DNA of 64,000 bases, from the NCBI GenBank assembly GCA_004154925.1, contig QJNS01000006.1, positions 186,001-250,000 of the forward strand, read 5' to 3'. The translations under genes were made by a program, and so were the position numbers. This stretch comes from Monosporascus cannonballus. Lineage: Eukaryota; Ascomycota; Sordariomycetes; Xylariales. Shown here piece by piece: positions 13,301 through 28,300 of the stretch. Numbering within the stretch: position 1 is the stretch's first letter; every line of letters begins with the position of its first letter. The notes beneath the pieces were generated by a model. The model was not told the DNA's origin and did not search any database. It worked only from the letters and a program-made list of their open reading frames with translations.

Positions 13301-16300
13301 TTAATTAGGCTACTTAGTTTTAAAATTATAAATTTCTTTTCGTATCGTTTATATAATACCCGGTTTATATAAATATTTTATAAAATTATAAAAACCTTAA
13401 TTAGTCGGAAATCCGTAATTAATTTAATAATCTAACAACTTATAGGGCCGGCATAATTCGTTATAATATAAATTTTGTTTTACCGGTTATTATTATAACA
13501 GATATCCCGAACTATATTATTAATATTTAATATTTATATAAGTACTGTATTTTTCCGTAATAAAAGTTTTATTCGTATTATAGGTTTTTCGTAATATTAT
13601 TAACTTTATAAATTTCTAATATTAATAAAAATTTCTTAATTAATATTTATTCTTAAAAACTTTAAAATATATAATATTTTTTTCTTTTAATGTTCCGCCA
13701 TATTAATATAATTTTGTAATACATATCTAATATTTGGAATTAATTATATATAATATATATTTTCCGTAAAAATATCTTATATTTTAAAATAATCCAATAT
13801 TACTTAATTAATACGTAAATATCTTAATCGAGATTACGTCGTCGGTTTTACTTTATTATAAGTTATTCTAGTACCGGTTCCGGTTATTTTTTGGTTAGGG
13901 ATTTTATTATTTATTTTTAAAGTTATTTCTCAGATGTAAATTATTTTTATTTTAGTACTTATTCTGGCTGTTTTTTGGTCCGAGATTTTATTACCAGTTT
14001 TTAAAGTTATTTCTTAAAAACAGGTTATTTTTCGAAAATAAGTTATTTTTCCTAAATAAGTTAATTTTCGGAGATATTATTAATAAATTTAATTTTTTTA
14101 ACCGGACGAATAAAGTATTTGATGTTTATTCGGAATATATTATTTGCAGTTATAACGGAAATTACTTTAATTATATTGGTAAGAAATTTACTCACCTTTT
14201 ATAATATTATAAAATATATAAAGATATATATTATTATATGAATTTCGGTTATTAAATAAAAGGAAACTTAATTAATAATTAATATATTATAAATGATATA
14301 TTTTTATATATTACAGTATAATAGATATTTAGATTTATAAGATATTATAATTAAATAAATAATATTAATTATATATTACGTAATTATAACAAATTTATTT
14401 AATATATATTTAATTGAAATAACTCTATAAATTACATTAAAAATTTATAATATAATATAAATCTCGTATAATTTATATATAATTATTAAATTTATTTTAT
14501 ATAATATGATTTTGTTACAAGAAAAAATATTATTATTTTTTTAATTTATACTTAATAACTTTTATAAATCTAATAATCTACATACTTAAAACTATATAAT
14601 TCTAATTATATATATTACTTTTAAATATTTTATAACTTATTAATTATCCGTAAATTTTATTTGTATATTAGAAATTTTTATATATTCCTTATTAATATTA
14701 ATAACATATTCGGTAATTATTTAATATACGAACTTTATTTTATTTGATATATTTCATATTTTGAATTTACATTTTTAATTTTCATTAAGCCGAATTTATA
14801 TCGGTAATTTCATAATATTATTAAATTTCTTAGATGTAACTGCTTATTTATATGTATTTGATATTATATAGTTATTATAATAATATTATTACCATTTAAT
14901 GAAGTAAAATACGGTAATTTTATTAAATCAATATATAACAACTTAATAAAAAATTAAAACATATATAAAAATCGTAATGGTATTAAATTAATTTTCGATA
15001 CGTATTATATTAATTACGGCATTATTTTCCGTACTTTAGTTTTTGCTATATATATTATTTTTCCAAACGTTACTTTAATTTATAAAATAATTTTTTAAAG
15101 CTAAATAATCATTCGATTAAATCTTAATACCATATGCCAAAAAGCTTAATTTATTTACCGTTATATATATATATTAATATATATTTTATTAACGATAATG
15201 TCGGAATAATATTTAAATAAATATTTTGAGATTTCAATTATTTATATATAACTTATAAAAGATTAATTAAAAGTACATTTATATATTCTAATAATTTTCA
15301 AAATTTAGTTTTACTAAATTTCGAAAAAATACTAAATAATATAAAATTTTATATTTTTATATCAAAATATAATACTAAAATTAACGATACGGATAAAACG
15401 GATTATTAAAGAATAAGTTTTTAAAACCGTAAAATAAACGTACTTTATATTACAGATATATCAGGCGTATGTTTTCTAAAAGACCGTATAATTTAAGCCG
15501 TTAGCCCTTTTCGAAAATTGATAATTTATAATAATTTGCATAATATAAATAATACTAAAAATATGGTAATTTTATTATCCCGATTAGAAAAAATAAAAAA
15601 CTACAATATATCTTATAATATATATTACATTAATAGTATTTTCATAATACTAAACGAATAAAAAGTTCGTAAATATATATAATTAGCTGCCAAATAAATA
15701 ACTTTATATAAAAATTAAATTTTTAAGTACCGCAGTATATTCGATATTAATATTAAGGATTTCGGCGGTTACCCGGAATATCCGATTATTATTATATTTA
15801 TATGAGATTTTGATATAAAGAAATTTTTTAAATTAGCCGGGAAAAAAATAAAGAAATTCCTAGAACTAACCGGAGACCTAATTACGCTAATAAAGAGAAA
15901 ACGCGGTAAAGGGAAAAAAGCTAAATCTGGCCGTTAATCTTTACTAAAAAAACCAAAAAGCCTTAATTCGCAAAAGAAATAATTACCAAAATTTCTAACA
16001 ACATAATAATAAGGTATACGGACGATTTCGAAGAATATTAATTAGGATCGTATGCCGATAAATATTAATTTTAATTATAATAACATAAAGTTACAAAACT
16101 TAATTAATAAGAATTTATTACAAATCCGGAATTTAAATATTTCGAACTAATATTTAAAAAAACGGATATCAGAATAATTATATTAATAACGAAAAAATAA
16201 CTTTTTTAATGTTGGCAAAAAATTATTTATATTATTTATATATCCGCATAATCAATTTTTTATTTTCATTATTCGATTCAAATTAAAATACTTTAAGGGT

Positions 16301-17439
16301 TAGAAGAAATAAAAATATTTTAGGAAATTAATACGATAGATTTAAGGAGAAAAAACCGAAAAATAAAATTTAAGAACTTTGAATTTGGCGTTCAAAATTA
16401 AAGGCTATAAATTAAAGAAATAATTTAATAATAACCGTAATAAATTATAATTGGAATCGCATAATATAAATTTTTATAATTATTTCTAATTAAAAAAAAT
16501 CTATTGCATACTTATTACGGTATATAATTAATCCGGATTAAAACGAATTAATATTTCGTATATAATTTAATGAATTACAAATTAATAAAAATAATATATT
16601 AAATAAATAATTAAAATATTAATAATTTTAATTAATATTATATAAATATTTATTATTATTAGATTTTACGATTATAATATTACGCCAAAACCGAACGCGT
16701 TTTTTGTTATCGGCCTTAATTAAAACCGGCAAAATTTCGTTTTTTATTTTTTAATTTAATATCGCAATTATTTTTTAATTTATTATTAATATTATTATTT
16801 AATAAATATTATTTATTTTTAATACGTGATTTCTTAATTTCGATAAGAATTATTATTTTAATTTCTTTTTGTAATATATTATTTATAATATTAAGCTATA
16901 AATTATTACGTTTTACCGACGTCGGCGATTCCGGTAATAATATAAAAATAAATAAATTATACGAATATAAGTAGAATAATAAAAACGGGGCTGGAAAATT
17001 AAAAATATTTAACAACGATAAGCTTTGCGCCGACGATATAAATAAAAGAGATAAAGTAGGCTTTTAATTAGGATTACTAAATACTTTACAAATTACGCGT
17101 ATAAATATAGGGGTTATTATAATCGAAATTATAATTCTAAATTGTAAAAACGTATAAATTATATGCCGGTTTAATATTTAAATTACTGGGATTACCGTTA
17201 AACCGTTAGCTATTAGGTTAAATCGAACAATTATATATAATATATTTTAATTAAAACGGGGTATAATTTAAAATAGCTTTATAATTTTTTCCGATATTTG
17301 TCGAATTTATAACGCAATAATAATATATAATTTATATAAATCGATTTGCGGTATAATGATACAACGCTATTATTTCTAATTAAACAAATTTTGCCGTTTA
17401 CAGAAAATTACTTATACTTTTTATAAAATCGAAAATTTA
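10331..17439. other. Unresolved AT-rich RIP-degraded DNA
   Basis: No gene, LTR pair or terminal inverted repeat was recognised in these 7.1 kb. Composition (CpA/TpG scarce, CpG retained) says it is RIPped repeat DNA. A plus-strand frame around 12,410-12,530 reads for about 40 codons without a stop before TAA and may be a transposon ORF fragment. Around 13,855-14,040 two units about 100 bases apart resemble each other. No function is assigned. Confidence 0.6.
13855..14045. repeat. Short degenerate tandem duplication
   Basis: Two successive units with the framework GGTTATTTTTTGG... GATTTTATTA... TTTTTAAAGTTATTTCT, spaced about 100 bases apart, followed by shorter GTTATTTTTC-type echoes. Seen by eye only; origin unknown. 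Confidence 0.5.
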
Positions 17440-17790
17440 ACTTTTTCGTATCTTACATATAATATAAAAAATAAGCGGTTTTTTAAAATATTTTAATATT
17501 GCTATTTTTCGAAACCGGCAACCGCTTTAATTAATTCGATTACATTTTAAATTAAAAATAAATCATTAATATCGTTTAATTTATTCGGGATTTTATTAAA
17601 TAAAGACCGTTTAAATTTAATAAAAATAAATATGCATTTTACTTTTTTATTGCTAAACGGAAACGACCGTATAAAAGGAATTCGTTCGCCCGTTATTTAT
17701 ACCAGGATTTTATTATTTCTTAAATAACCGCCTTTACCGAACCAGCTTTTGGTTATTTTTATGCAAATATTTTCGAATTTAAAAGCTTGT
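17440..17790 (+). repeat. Repeat shared with the right end of the window
   Basis: Aligns with the reverse complement of about 63,680-64,000 over roughly 350 bases. Both contain a block reading CCGAACCAGCTTTTGG / CCGAACCGGCTTTTAA and another reading ACCGTTTAAATTTAATA / TTGTTTAAATTTAATA. The plus frame at 17,700-17,850 reads for tens of codons with few stops, so it is probably a coding part of an unidentified transposon. It ends where the LTR of gypsy copy 3 starts. Confidence 0.7.
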
Positions 17791-17859
17791 TATATTAACT
17801 TGTATATAAACGTAATAGAAAAAATCGGGAATCGGTTTTGAGAAATATTATTACTATAT

Positions 17860-18259
17860 TATATTACGACCTAACAAGCTCCGGCCTTAAGAAACGGTCA
17901 AACAAGGATTATACGGGCCATCTTACGAGTAACGTAACGGTGATCACTGCCAAGCTAGTAATCAGAAGTAATTAAAAGGGATTACCAGCGATTATGATTA
18001 TTATCAGCCGTATAATTATAAGTGATTAAGCTAAAAAAAGGATATATACGTTCTTTAATTACATTATTTAGATAGCTTCAGCTTATAACACTTATTAATA
18101 CCAATCGTTCGTAATATAATATCGTTACCTAAGGTATATTTGGTATTACGAAACGTAATACGTTACTATATTTATTGCTTAGATTCCCACGATATTTCTG
18201 CCAATATAAATCTCTACGACTAAGATTTAATAATTGGTTAAACCGCATAATTTGTTATA
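17860..18259 (+). repeat. 5' LTR of gypsy copy 3
   Basis: Aligns along its length with 29,877-30,277. Starts TATATTACGACCTAACAAGC and ends TTGTTATA, which are RIP-altered forms of TG...CA ends. Confidence 0.88.
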
Positions 18260-19731
18260 CGTTACAAATTTTTGTTTAATAATACCGTCAAATTCTAAAC
18301 AATATTTAACACTATCAAGATATTAAGCAGCGTTTAAAAAACCCTTATTTAATAGTTTCAGGCTCGAATTCGGAAGTTAAAAAGAATTCGACAACTTAAG
18401 GCTACGCCACCTACCCAAACTTCTCTCGCCCGCATAAAGCCCAAAAAGCTAGAGCCTTATAATAAAAAAGGCAACCTTCAAACTTTCTTAATTTAGGCAC
18501 GAATTTACCTTCGCTTCTTAAACCTTAATAACCTAGCGGATATGGTCCTAGCAATAAAAGCATACTTAATAAAAAATACGGCTAATTAATTTAAACCTAT
18601 TATGAAAAGTTTCTTAAAAATAAAAAAGCCGGATAAAAAGAACTTTATTAACGAAGTTTTTTTAATTTATACTAATTTCGAAAACAAAATACGTAATAAT
18701 TTCGGCAATCCCGATAGAAAATAATTTACGGCTTAATAACTTATATAATTTCAACAAAAAAAAACCCGCATTTAAATACGTTATAATCTTCAAAAATCTT
18801 ATAGTTAAAACGGAATAGGAAAATAATAAAATTAAAACTTTTATCAACATATTTTATAAAGAATTGAAAAATAATATAAAAAATAAAATTATTCGGATTA
18901 AATAAGTAATTACTTTAAACGGGTACATTATAAAAGCAATTAAGATTAATAATTAACAGTTTGAAAAACGATAAAAAAAAAGACAATATACATTACGTTC
19001 GGGATATAACAAGTTTAACCAAAAAAAAAAAACGTACCTTTTACTTCTTATAAAACGGCGCCAGGACTTATAGAACTCGGCGTTACCTACAAATAAAATT
19101 AAAGCCAAATTAAATACTTTAATTATAGCAAAATAAGATATAAAGTTTACAAATACAAAAAACCCAAAAAGCCACGGTAAAATAATTCGATCCCTATACC
19201 GGAAAAATAATCCAGGAATAATTAAGGAAACGAGAGCAAAGCCATTAACATAATCCAAACCAAATACGAATCAGGCTTACGACAAAAAGTCCAATAAAGA
19301 TTATTACGACAAAAAATTCGACGAAAAATGCGAAAAGCAAGAAAACTAACTTAGCAAATATCGCGGGCATAATAAGAAATATTACAAGAATAACTATTCA
19401 AATATCAGAATTAGACAAAAAAGATTTATCCCGGAACCCCTAATCGATATAGCAAAATGCATGCTATATACTGTCGACGACGAAAATATCCCGATTACGA
19501 AAAATAGAAATAATATATTTATAAACGAATTATCCGTATGTACTATAAGAGATTCGATTTTCCAAACCGTACCGGAAATAACAAAAATAATAAGCAACAA
19601 TATTAATATTTTCGAACCATAATCATTAAAAATATCCAGCAGTTGGCCAAAATAAAAAACTGGCCCGAAAAAAATAGTACCCGTAGGAAAACCCCTTTTG
19701 TTATTATGGATGGTATAATTATTAAACGGAA

Positions 19732-19921
19732 TGTTACAGGCTAGAGCCTATAGGGCGGCTCGAGCTTACGGAGCGAGCTCCTTAGCCCGAGCTCACCCAT
19801 ATGTATATAGGGAGCAGCCACCTTGCTGGTGGCTAGCTATTTCTCCCCTTCCCTCCTTACCTTAAATATAAACCTTCGTTGGGCCGTACCTTCGTTCAGC
19901 TTACGTATTATACCCGTTATA
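19732..19921 (+). repeat. 5' LTR of nested chromovirus
   Basis: 190 bp starting TGTTACAGG. Alignable with 25,150-25,342 through the conserved blocks CCTATAGGGCGGCTCG and TTCTCCCCTTCCCTCC. Strikingly GC-rich for its surroundings, so only lightly RIPped. Confidence 0.9.
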
Positions 19922-22900
19922 TATATATAAGGTTATAACTTATTACAGCTTCCAGGAAGCTAGGTAAAAGCGAAACGCTTCTTAAGGATACCCTGGCCAC
20001 GGATAATAAGCCAAAGAAAATCTTATAACGAAATAACTGCGAAATAATATAACCGACAAAACCATAAACGAGCTTACGGTATTAACCTTATCCGGAACCA
20101 TTAAGGAAAATTTATAATATCAATTATTCGTAAATATGTTTTAAAAGTTTAATATATAATAAGAAAAATTTGCTAAATTAGTTTTTAGCCGTAACGAAAT
20201 AATAAATAACTTATTTAACCGGATAACGGAAATAAAAAAAATACTTTTTTACGAAAACGGAAAAAAAAAAAACCTTTATAAAATAAAACCCGCCTTGGTA
20301 AAAACTTACGGTAGGTCCGTTACTTAATAACGCGTTTGCAGGAACGAATCGTAAGCCTATAAAATGGCTTTCGTAAAACGGAAAATAAAAAATATTCCGT
20401 TCGTATTTTGCCATATTCCGTACGAAAATAAAGGAAAATCGGTTTATTTCCGGCTTTTTTGCAGCAATTTACTTAGATATTATAATATCTATATTTACCG
20501 AAAAGTAATTACGATTTAATTATTAATTTGAAATAAAAAAATTACAAACGGATTTCGACGTTAATAACTTTTTCTTTTATATAAAAAAATAATTCGAAAA
20601 TAAATAAACGGTATAATCCGTTAAGGAATAATTATAATATATAAAGTAAGATAATAATTAATAATTTCAAAATTACTTATCAGATTTTAAGCTTAAATTA
20701 GCCGAATATAAATATTTAACGTAACTTTTAATAGTTAAAATAATTTCTTTAAACGCCAATATTAATACGTAATTCCGTAATACGTTAATAACGAAAAATA
20801 TATTTTACGATAATTATAACTGTTAAATACGTAAAGCAAAAAAATAATTAATCGTTTAAAAGCTTTATTTAATTATTATATAAGCAAAAAAACGGCAATA
20901 TAATATTCCGGTAAAAAAAGCAAAATAATTAATTAATAATAATATATTAATTAAATTAATAAACCGGCTTAAATAATAAACGTTTAAGAAAGTATATTTA
21001 TAATAAATATCGCGCAATTAATTATATTAATTTTTAAACTTATAAACTAGCAGCGGAATAATTAAAAAAACCGATTTAAGGGTAATTTAATGCAAAATTC
21101 GGATAACCGGCCTTATACGAAATAACTTTCCGATAACGAAATAAAAATTCCGAAACAGAAAAGGTAATATTTCTGCTATGTCGTTACGAATTATTCGAAT
21201 TAGAAATGCCCTAAATATAAATCCGCAAAACGGTTTCGTCCGGCTAAAACGGAAATTACGGTAATAAGTTCGCAAAATACCGTTAACGGAAATAACGATT
21301 AGGATAACGAAAATTTAAAAAAATAAGCTTTATCGAAAATCGTTAACAAAAAAAGGACGTAATTAAAAAAATTACAAAAAATTAATAATAAATTAAATAA
21401 CATCTTTTTTATATTAAACGTTTTAATTAATAATATTATATATATAAACGTGCTAATCGATAATAACTATATTTATTATTCCGTATTTAATTAACGGCTA
21501 ATCCGCCGTTTAAAATTATAACATATATTTATTATATCCTATCGATTAAAGTTAACGAAAAATAACAAATTTATAATAACCGTAATCCGAAGAATTACTT
21601 ACGTTAACGTAAACTTAAATAGCCGCCTAAACAAATTTAAAAATACGTAATTAAAATTTTATTTTATCTTTTTATTTTGAAAAAACCCTAAATAAAATAT
21701 AATAATATTATATACGAAACGAAATAACGGCTTATTTACTTTACGGATAACGTTACCGCGCCTATATTACGCAAAACAAATAACTTAATAAGAAGCCTAA
21801 GGACCGCCTAAAGGGGCGGTTACAAAAATACAGAAAAACCCGCCTAACGGCGGCTGTAACTTTCGCGACTATAACGCGGCAAAACAGCTGCAGGAAAAAC
21901 GGGATATAATTATTTACAATTTTTATAAAAAATATTAATAAGGCCTTAAAAATAAAGCCGCAATTAACTTCTAAGGATATAACGAAACGTTTTCTTAAGG
22001 AAATACGGGAATTCCGAAACCATTTTATAAACGACAAAAATTTATTATTATTATCCTATCGTAATAATAACGACGTAACGATAAACCTGAAAATAAATAT
22101 TTCGGATTTGGAAAAAACAATTTTATAAAAACTTTTATACGGGATATTTAAAAAAAATTATTAATCTTATATAAAATATTTACAAATTTATTCGATAAAA
22201 ATTAAATTCGAACTAATATTTTTTTGCAAATATCCCGGTATTATTCGTAAGAAAACTTAATAAGGATTTACGGTTTTACGTAAATTATAAAAAATTAAAT
22301 AAAATTATAAAACAAAACTATTACCTTTTTTTATTAATAAAGAAAACGTTATAAACTTTATTATAAGCCCGGTAATTTACGAAGTTCGACGTTCGAACAG
22401 CTTTTTACCGGTTACGTATCCGCTAAGAAAACGAATAAAAAACTGCATTCCGTATACGCTTTAGGTTTTTCGAATAGCTAATATATTTATTCGGCCTTAA
22501 CGGTATACCGGTTACTTTTTAACATTATATTAATATTACGTTAAAACGTTATTTTAATAACTTTTATTCCACATATATAAACGATATATTAATTTATTCG
22601 TCCCGCTTTCGAATTAACTATATAACCAAAATTAAATTAATATTCTGCCATTTAGAAAAGGCAAAATTAAAGCTGGATCCGGACAAATACGAATTTGCAA
22701 TTTAGAAAACGAAATACCTAAAGTTTATTATCGAAAGAAAAATAAGCCTAAAAATTAATTTTAAAAAAATAACTATTATTCGAAAATAAAAGGCTTTTAT
22801 TAACATAAAAAGGATTAAAAGTTTTATCGGATTTGCTAACTTTTACCAAATCTTTATAAAAAACTTTAACAAAATAACTTTTTTCTTTTTATAATTAATT

Positions 22901-25149
22901 AAGAAAAAGACTTTTTTTTTAAAAAAAAACCAAAAGTAATAAGTTTTCGACCGATTTAAAAAAAACTTCTATTATAACGTTTATCTTTATATATTAAGAC
23001 CTCAAAAAAGAAACGGTAATAAAAGCAGATTATTTAGGCTGGGTAATTAAAAAAGTATTTATTTTAATTTAATTCGTTAAAACGTTTATAACCAGTTATA
23101 TATTTTTAAGAAAATTATCGCCAGCTAAATATAATTACGAAATATACAATAAAAAGCTATTAATTATTGTTAAAACATTAATAAAATAAAAAAAGAAATT
23201 TTAAGACTTAATTAGCCTTTTTACGATCCTAATAAATTATGCGAATTTTTAATACTTTATAAATATCCGTAAACTTATTAAAAAAATAAATTCGATAAAT
23301 TGGTTTTTTATTTACCTTTCATTTCGTACTTATATATCGCTTTAATAAGTTAATAAACCGATCCGATACCATATTTCGCAGATTATAAAATACATTTCGT
23401 AAAAAAAAATTTAAAATTTAAAAAGTAAATAATTTAGTTAATTAAGGAAAAATAATTATTTAACGAATTAATGTAAATTTAAAAAGTCCTAATAGTCGTA
23501 ATTTACTTAAAGTAAAAAAATAACAAACGATTAATTATACCCCTCAGTAAGGAAATATTTTTCGAAAAAAACGTTTAAAAAATATAAGATTTAAGGATTA
23601 TTAAAAATAAAATCTTAAATATGGCGTACGCCGCCGTAACCCACAAATTACGTAATTTTTCCCTGGCTATAAATACGGTAAAAATTTTTATAATAAAATA
23701 TTTTTTAATCCTAAAACTTTTTTATAATTTAAAGAATATATTTGGGTTCTTATTTAAAAACCGTTCCGGACGTTATTAATCTAACGGGTATATAATCTTT
23801 ATATTATTAGCTACCTAAGAAAAAACGTTACATTAATAATATTAATCCGTAATTATTATTGGCCTAAATAAATTTAAAATATATATTACTTTTGCCGTAA
23901 TTACGACATATATAATAGGTCGTACGTATAAAAAAATTAAAAAAAGGTTATTATGGTTTTTATTTATTTTAAACCGATTTTATTTAAATTTTTCGGTAAA
24001 TTTTATAGTCGACTTACCGGCAAGGCAAAAAGGGAACCTTTATTTTTTTATGGTATTTTATAATTACTTAACGAAAACGGTTATTTTAAAACCGATATTT
24101 AATATAAATATAAAAACGTACGTTTAATATTTTATTATTTGCCATTAAAAATATTACGGTTTCCTTAAAAGATTAATATCCGATAAAAAGAATAATTAAA
24201 CGAATAAATTCTGGATTTATTTACACAATTTAATAAATATATAATAATAACTTAATATATTTTTTTATTTTTAAACGGACGGAATTACAGAAAAAGTTAA
24301 CCAAAAAACTTTTACGTATTTCCGTTATTTTATAAATTACATATAATATAATTAAGCCGAATTTTTACCGGCAACATAATTAACCTTTAACGGCAAAATT
24401 TTGTCGTTAAAAATAATTTTTTTAATTTATAAATATAATATAAAACTTATTAATAAAATATTAATAATTATTTAATTAATTTTTAAAACGGAAAAAGTTA
24501 TTAATTTCGTTAAAAAGATATAAAAAATATAAAATTCGTATCAGTTATTATAACGTTAATATAAGCCCGGATAAAGTAATTAATTAATATTTTTAAAAAA
24601 TAAATACCGCGTTTCGAAATAAAAAACCTAATATAATTAAATTTAAAACACGTAATTATTTTGCAATTATTTAAAAAAAATTAGTTAAAATATACGTTAA
24701 ATATAAAATTATTGCGATTATATTATATAATACCGTAAAATTAAATATACCGTCGGGAATATATTCGAAATTCGACGTAAATCTTCTAAAATTAATATTA
24801 AAGGACCTGTTATTTAACCAAATCCTAAATAATAATTAACCGTTATCGATATTATTAAAAAAAAGAAATATATAATAAAATATATATTAAAGGCCGAAAA
24901 TAAGTACGTAAATTGCGGTCGCCGAAAAGAATTATTCGTAAAATAAGCAGGTTACGCCGAACCAATATAAAAGTTACCTAATAACTTCAAAAATATAACT
25001 GTTTTTAATAATTTCGAAATATTATTCGGAAACGGAAACGGGGTCGGCGAAAACGTAAGGGCACGAATAAGAACAAAAAGAAAAAGATATAAATAAAGCC
25101 GCCGCCGCTTCGCCGCAGCCTTATTATTCTCTAAGGGCGAGAAAAGGGG

Positions 25150-25342
25150 TGATATTATAGGCTAAAGCCTATAGGGCGGCTCGGGCTTACGGAGCAAGCT
25201 CCTTAGCCCGAACTTACCCATATGTATATAAGGAGCAGCCACCTCGCTGGTGGCTAGCTGTTTCTCCCCTTCCCTCCTCACCTTAAATATAAATCTTCGT
25301 TGGGCCGTGCCTCCGTTCAACCTACGCATCGTGCCCGTCACA
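25150..25342 (+). repeat. 3' LTR of nested chromovirus
   Basis: 193 bp ending GCCCGTCACA, three bases longer than the 5' LTR at its start (TGATATTATAGG versus TGTTACAGG). It keeps more ancestral CpA/TpG than the 5' copy. Confidence 0.9.
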
Positions 25343-28300
25343 CGAAAAAAGAATTAATTTAACGTACGATTAAAAAATACTATTAAAAAGTTATTACGGA
25401 TTTTTATTTTTAATTAATATTTACTATAAATTCTTAAGAAAAAAAGCTATTAAAGAAAAAAAACGTAAATTTATAAGAAATCTTTAAAATAACAGCCAAG
25501 ACGACGCATAATGAACTATAGTCGCAAATATAAGAGAAAAGTTTATTCGATAAGAAAAAAAACTGTACAAAAATTAAAAGCAATTAATACGGCTTAAAGA
25601 AATAATACGCCGGCAATAACGACAAATATAATAGCTTAACGTATTAAACGAAAAAACATAAATAAGGTTCGACAAATTCGAATAAAAATTTAAAAAAAAG
25701 TTACTTATAAAAAAGTTGCAGAATAACGAAATTTAAAAAAGTTAAAAGGAATTCCTAAAAAAGGCTTTAAATGCGACAATAAAAAACGTTAACGACCTTA
25801 TTATTTTAGATATACGAATGGGAACGTATTAATATATCGTAATAGTAAACTACGGAACTTTAAGCGGAAATTATATTATACCGAATATTGTTAATAAATT
25901 TAAATTACCATAGAAACATAAGTTAAAACCTTATATAACGACGAATGCCGAAAGTCAGGAATTCGTTTATAATAACGGAAAAATTATCTGCAAAATTAAT
26001 TATTTCGAAATTTTTATTAAAGGATAATATTAAACGGTTAATTTCGATATCGTTTTATTCGAAAATTACGATATAATCTTAAGATTACCATAAATACGTT
26101 AATACAAAATTTTAATTAACGGTAAAATTAGCCAGGTAAAATTCGTTTTATTTTTTATTAATAAACGAAAAACAAATTTAAAATCTTAATATTTGATTAA
26201 TAATAATAACGAATATAAGCATAAGAATATGATAAAAACCTTATTACTTAAAAGAATAAAATATAAAAAAACAGGCAATAAAGAAAAATGCGATATATCG
26301 TTATTATTATTAAAGCAAAATTACATTAACTGAATAACGATTTGAAATAACAAAAATAATAACTTTAGGAATTAAAAAATTTAATTAATATATTATTATA
26401 ATATTATAAATACGAATAATCTTTCAAAAAGAGATTTAACATAAAATTACCAAAATATAACAAATAAAATTACGAAATAATTTTTAAAGAAAGACTTTCG
26501 ACAAAGTTTTACCCCATTTACAATCTTAATGGAAATAAATTACGTACTTTTAAGGAATACCTGGAAGATCGGCTATAAAAAGGATGGATTCGATTTTCGA
26601 AGTTATTAGCAGAATACCTTATGTTTTTCGTACCTAAGAAAAAGGGAAAATTACGACTTATAATTTATTATCGATAATTAAATAATATTACTATTAAGGA
26701 TTAAATATTATTACCCTTAATTACAGAAATAAAAAATTGATTTTATGGAATCAAATAGTTTACCGCGTTCGATTTTAAAAATAAATATAATCTTATCAAA
26801 ATAAAATAAAAATACGAATAAAAAATAAATTTCAAAACGAAATGCGAATTATTTAAATATTTAGTTATATTAATAAGATTTATAAACGGATTAGCAACTT
26901 TCCAGCGAATAATTAATTACGTACTACAAAAATACCTTGATAGTTTCGTTATTTGTTATTTCGATAACATTTTCATTTTTTCGAAAACGGAAAAAGTACA
27001 TATAAGATACCTTCATAAAATTTTTTAAACTTTATAGAACGTAAAGTTACTTATTAACGCAAAAAAAAGTTAATTCCATATATAAGAAATGGAATATCTG
27101 GAACACATTATCATCCCAAAACATATCAGAATAAATTTTAAAAAAATCGTTATAGTTACAATATAGCAAACGCTAACCATAGTTAAGAAAATACAGGCAT
27201 TCTTTAAATTCGCTAACTACTACAGGAAATTTATTCGGAATTTTAACAAAATAACTATATTTCTAATAAATCTTACGAAACAAAAAATTAAAATAAATGC
27301 TAGAAACGGAAAAAGCATTTTAGAAAATTAAATATACGATTATTAACGAATTAATACTAATTATATACGACTTAAACCGCCCCGTTAAGCTAAAAACCGA
27401 TATTTCGGATTACGCGTTAAATTTAATAATCGGATAACGAAACGATTAAGGTAAATTGCACCTTATTATATTCTTTTCGTACGAATTAAAAAGAACAAAA
27501 CTTAATTACGGTATTCCAGATAAAGAATTTATGGCCATTATTATGGCATTTCGAAAATTCAGGTATTTTTTAAAGAAAAGCTTGTATCAGATTAAAGTTT
27601 ACATAAATCATCAAAATCTTACCCGATTTACTATAACCAAAAAATTTACAAGACGATAATTAAGATAGGTAAAAAAAATTAGCAAATTTTAATTTCGTTA
27701 TTATCCATAAAAAAAATCGAAGAACGGCAAAGCAAATATTTTAAATAGGTAACTAAACTTTGAAAAGAAATTAGTTAAAATCAGCCATATAATTTTTAAC
27801 ATTACTACAGAAAGACATTTACGTCTACGACAAATTATAACAATTCGGGCAATATCATTCGACATATATTAAAGGATTTAATAATATAACGATAATTTCC
27901 TAAAAAACTAAAAAACAAACAAAATATAAATTCCAAAACAAATACCAAAGGGATTTAATACGAAAAATATACGAACAATAATTATACAGATATCTAGAAA
28001 TTTACAAAACCCTAGAACGATTTTAACGCATATATTTCTTTCTTGAAATAAAATTAATAATATAAAAAGTTATACAGCAATACGATATTTGCACTAAAGC
28101 AAAGGCTCGACGGCATAAGCTATACGGAAAATTACAGCCATTACCAATTATAAAATAACTATAATACTTAGTTACATTCGACTTTATTACCAAACTTCTT
28201 ATATTAAAAAATCCAGTTACGGAAACATATTATAACAGCATTTTCGTAATCGTCGATCGATTTACAAAACTTTCCTATTTTTTACCATATTATAAAAATA

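Larger units (their letters stand above)
19732..25342 (+). mobile_element. Second chromovirus family nested in gypsy copy 3
   Basis: A 5.6-kb element with ~190-bp LTRs (19,732-19,921 and 25,150-25,342), inserted into copy 3. The flanks are CGGAA (19,727-19,731) and CGAAA (25,343-25,347), a 5-bp duplication differing by one G-to-A. The uninterrupted site is visible in copy 2 near 6950. Plus-strand remains are RT at 22,574-22,740 (YINDILIYS, then FAI*KTKYLKFIIERK), integrase at about 23,780-24,500 (RNYYWPK, NFIVDLPARQKGNLY) and a chromodomain at about 24,890-25,010 (RKELFVK*AGYAEPI*). A polypurine tract GAGAAAAGGGG precedes the 3' LTR. Many stops; inactive. LTR and pol differ from the host family. 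Confidence 0.92.

Noticed and set aside
18662..22037. Series of minus-strand open frames (62-101 codons) within the copy 3 region and nested chromovirus
   Set aside because: They are antisense to the retrotransposon genes. RIP removes stops on one strand while creating them on the other, and residue content is low-complexity Ile/Phe/Tyr-rich.
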